A DNA stretch of 32,656 bases from Candidatus Dadabacteria bacterium. Lineage in GTDB: Bacteria; Desulfobacterota_D; UBA1144; Nemesobacterales; Nemesobacteraceae. Positions 32,516-32,656 of the stretch are shown here, piece by piece; the stretch's first letter is position 1; each line of letters opens with the position of its first letter. The position numbers and the translations under genes are program-made. Where the stretch lies: NCBI GenBank assembly GCA_022826905.1, contig JAJDUA010000039.1, positions 1 to 32,656 of the forward strand, read 5' to 3'. The notes under the pieces were generated by a model. It was not told the origin of the DNA, searched no databases, and saw only the letters and a program-made list of their open reading frames with translations.

Positions 32516-32656
32516 AGAACCTCTTGCAAAATTATTGAATCAAGGGTCTCCCTGAAGAATCTTACCACCTCCATAAGGCAAAGTGCAAGAAGAAACCGGT
32601 TTACGTCTGTTTCTGGAACAAATTTGCCGCAATTACGGATAGCCCAAGCACCAGAG

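Noticed and set aside
1-32656. CRISPR arrays, tRNA and rRNA genes, and integrases.
   Set aside because: None was seen on either strand; the repeats present are short operator-like or coding repeats without spacer structure.

Overview
The window looks like a chromosomal segment of an uncultured Gram-negative bacterium with two membranes. Support for this comes from the cytochrome-oxidase copper-delivery genes, a bactofilin with a LytM-type peptidase, the LL-diaminopimelate aminotransferase route to lysine and peptidoglycan, and an F-type conjugation (type IV secretion) cluster. The core genes are GC-rich and the inserted accessory genes are visibly less so. I cannot assign a phylum from the sequence alone.

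Layout. 1-254 is the 3' end of a group II intron (domain V and VI hairpins), followed by a promoter and a strong terminator with no gene between them. 463-9414 is ordinary housekeeping sequence: a SCO1 and PCuAC copper pair; a minus-strand LytM peptidase and bactofilin operon; a VKOR-thioredoxin fusion; a PAP2-type membrane protein; an MJ1255-type glycosyltransferase; a HigBA toxin-antitoxin pair with a near-perfect operator; DapL; and a membrane family-2 glycosyltransferase. 9536-12788 is an accessory zone: a DUF6338 pair, an apparently toxin-less DUF433 antitoxin-like gene with operator-like repeats, and a DUF4143 ATPase preceded by three 23-bp-phased repeats.

12808-32499 is a minus-strand F-type T4SS block, read from right to left: a secreted 123-aa protein, a large metallopeptidase with a Calx-beta domain and a C-terminal sorting-type tail, traU, trbC, traN, then an 8.5-kb interruption, then traF, traH and traG. 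The interruption (about 18.1-26.5 kb) is a small defence island. It holds an ABC-type ATPase paired with a putative PD-(D/E)xK nuclease; the wreck of an ImmA/IrrE-DUF4411 toxin-antitoxin pair; an RloA/RloB (AbiL-like) pair; and a three-gene operon of Dam-type methylase, ParB-domain protein and a QxK-type nuclease-like protein.

Two observations deserve most attention. First, traU and traF, the genes that would head the two separated tra segments, carry the same promoter layout: TTGCCT, 17 bp, TACATT, then 9 nt to the ATG with no Shine-Dalgarno. This suggests leaderless transcripts and explains how the downstream half could still be expressed. Second, the ATPase/nuclease pair and the methylase/ParB/nuclease triad are candidate defence systems that I cannot match to a named type. 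No replication, mobilisation or integrase gene lies inside the window, so whether the element still moves cannot be judged from here.
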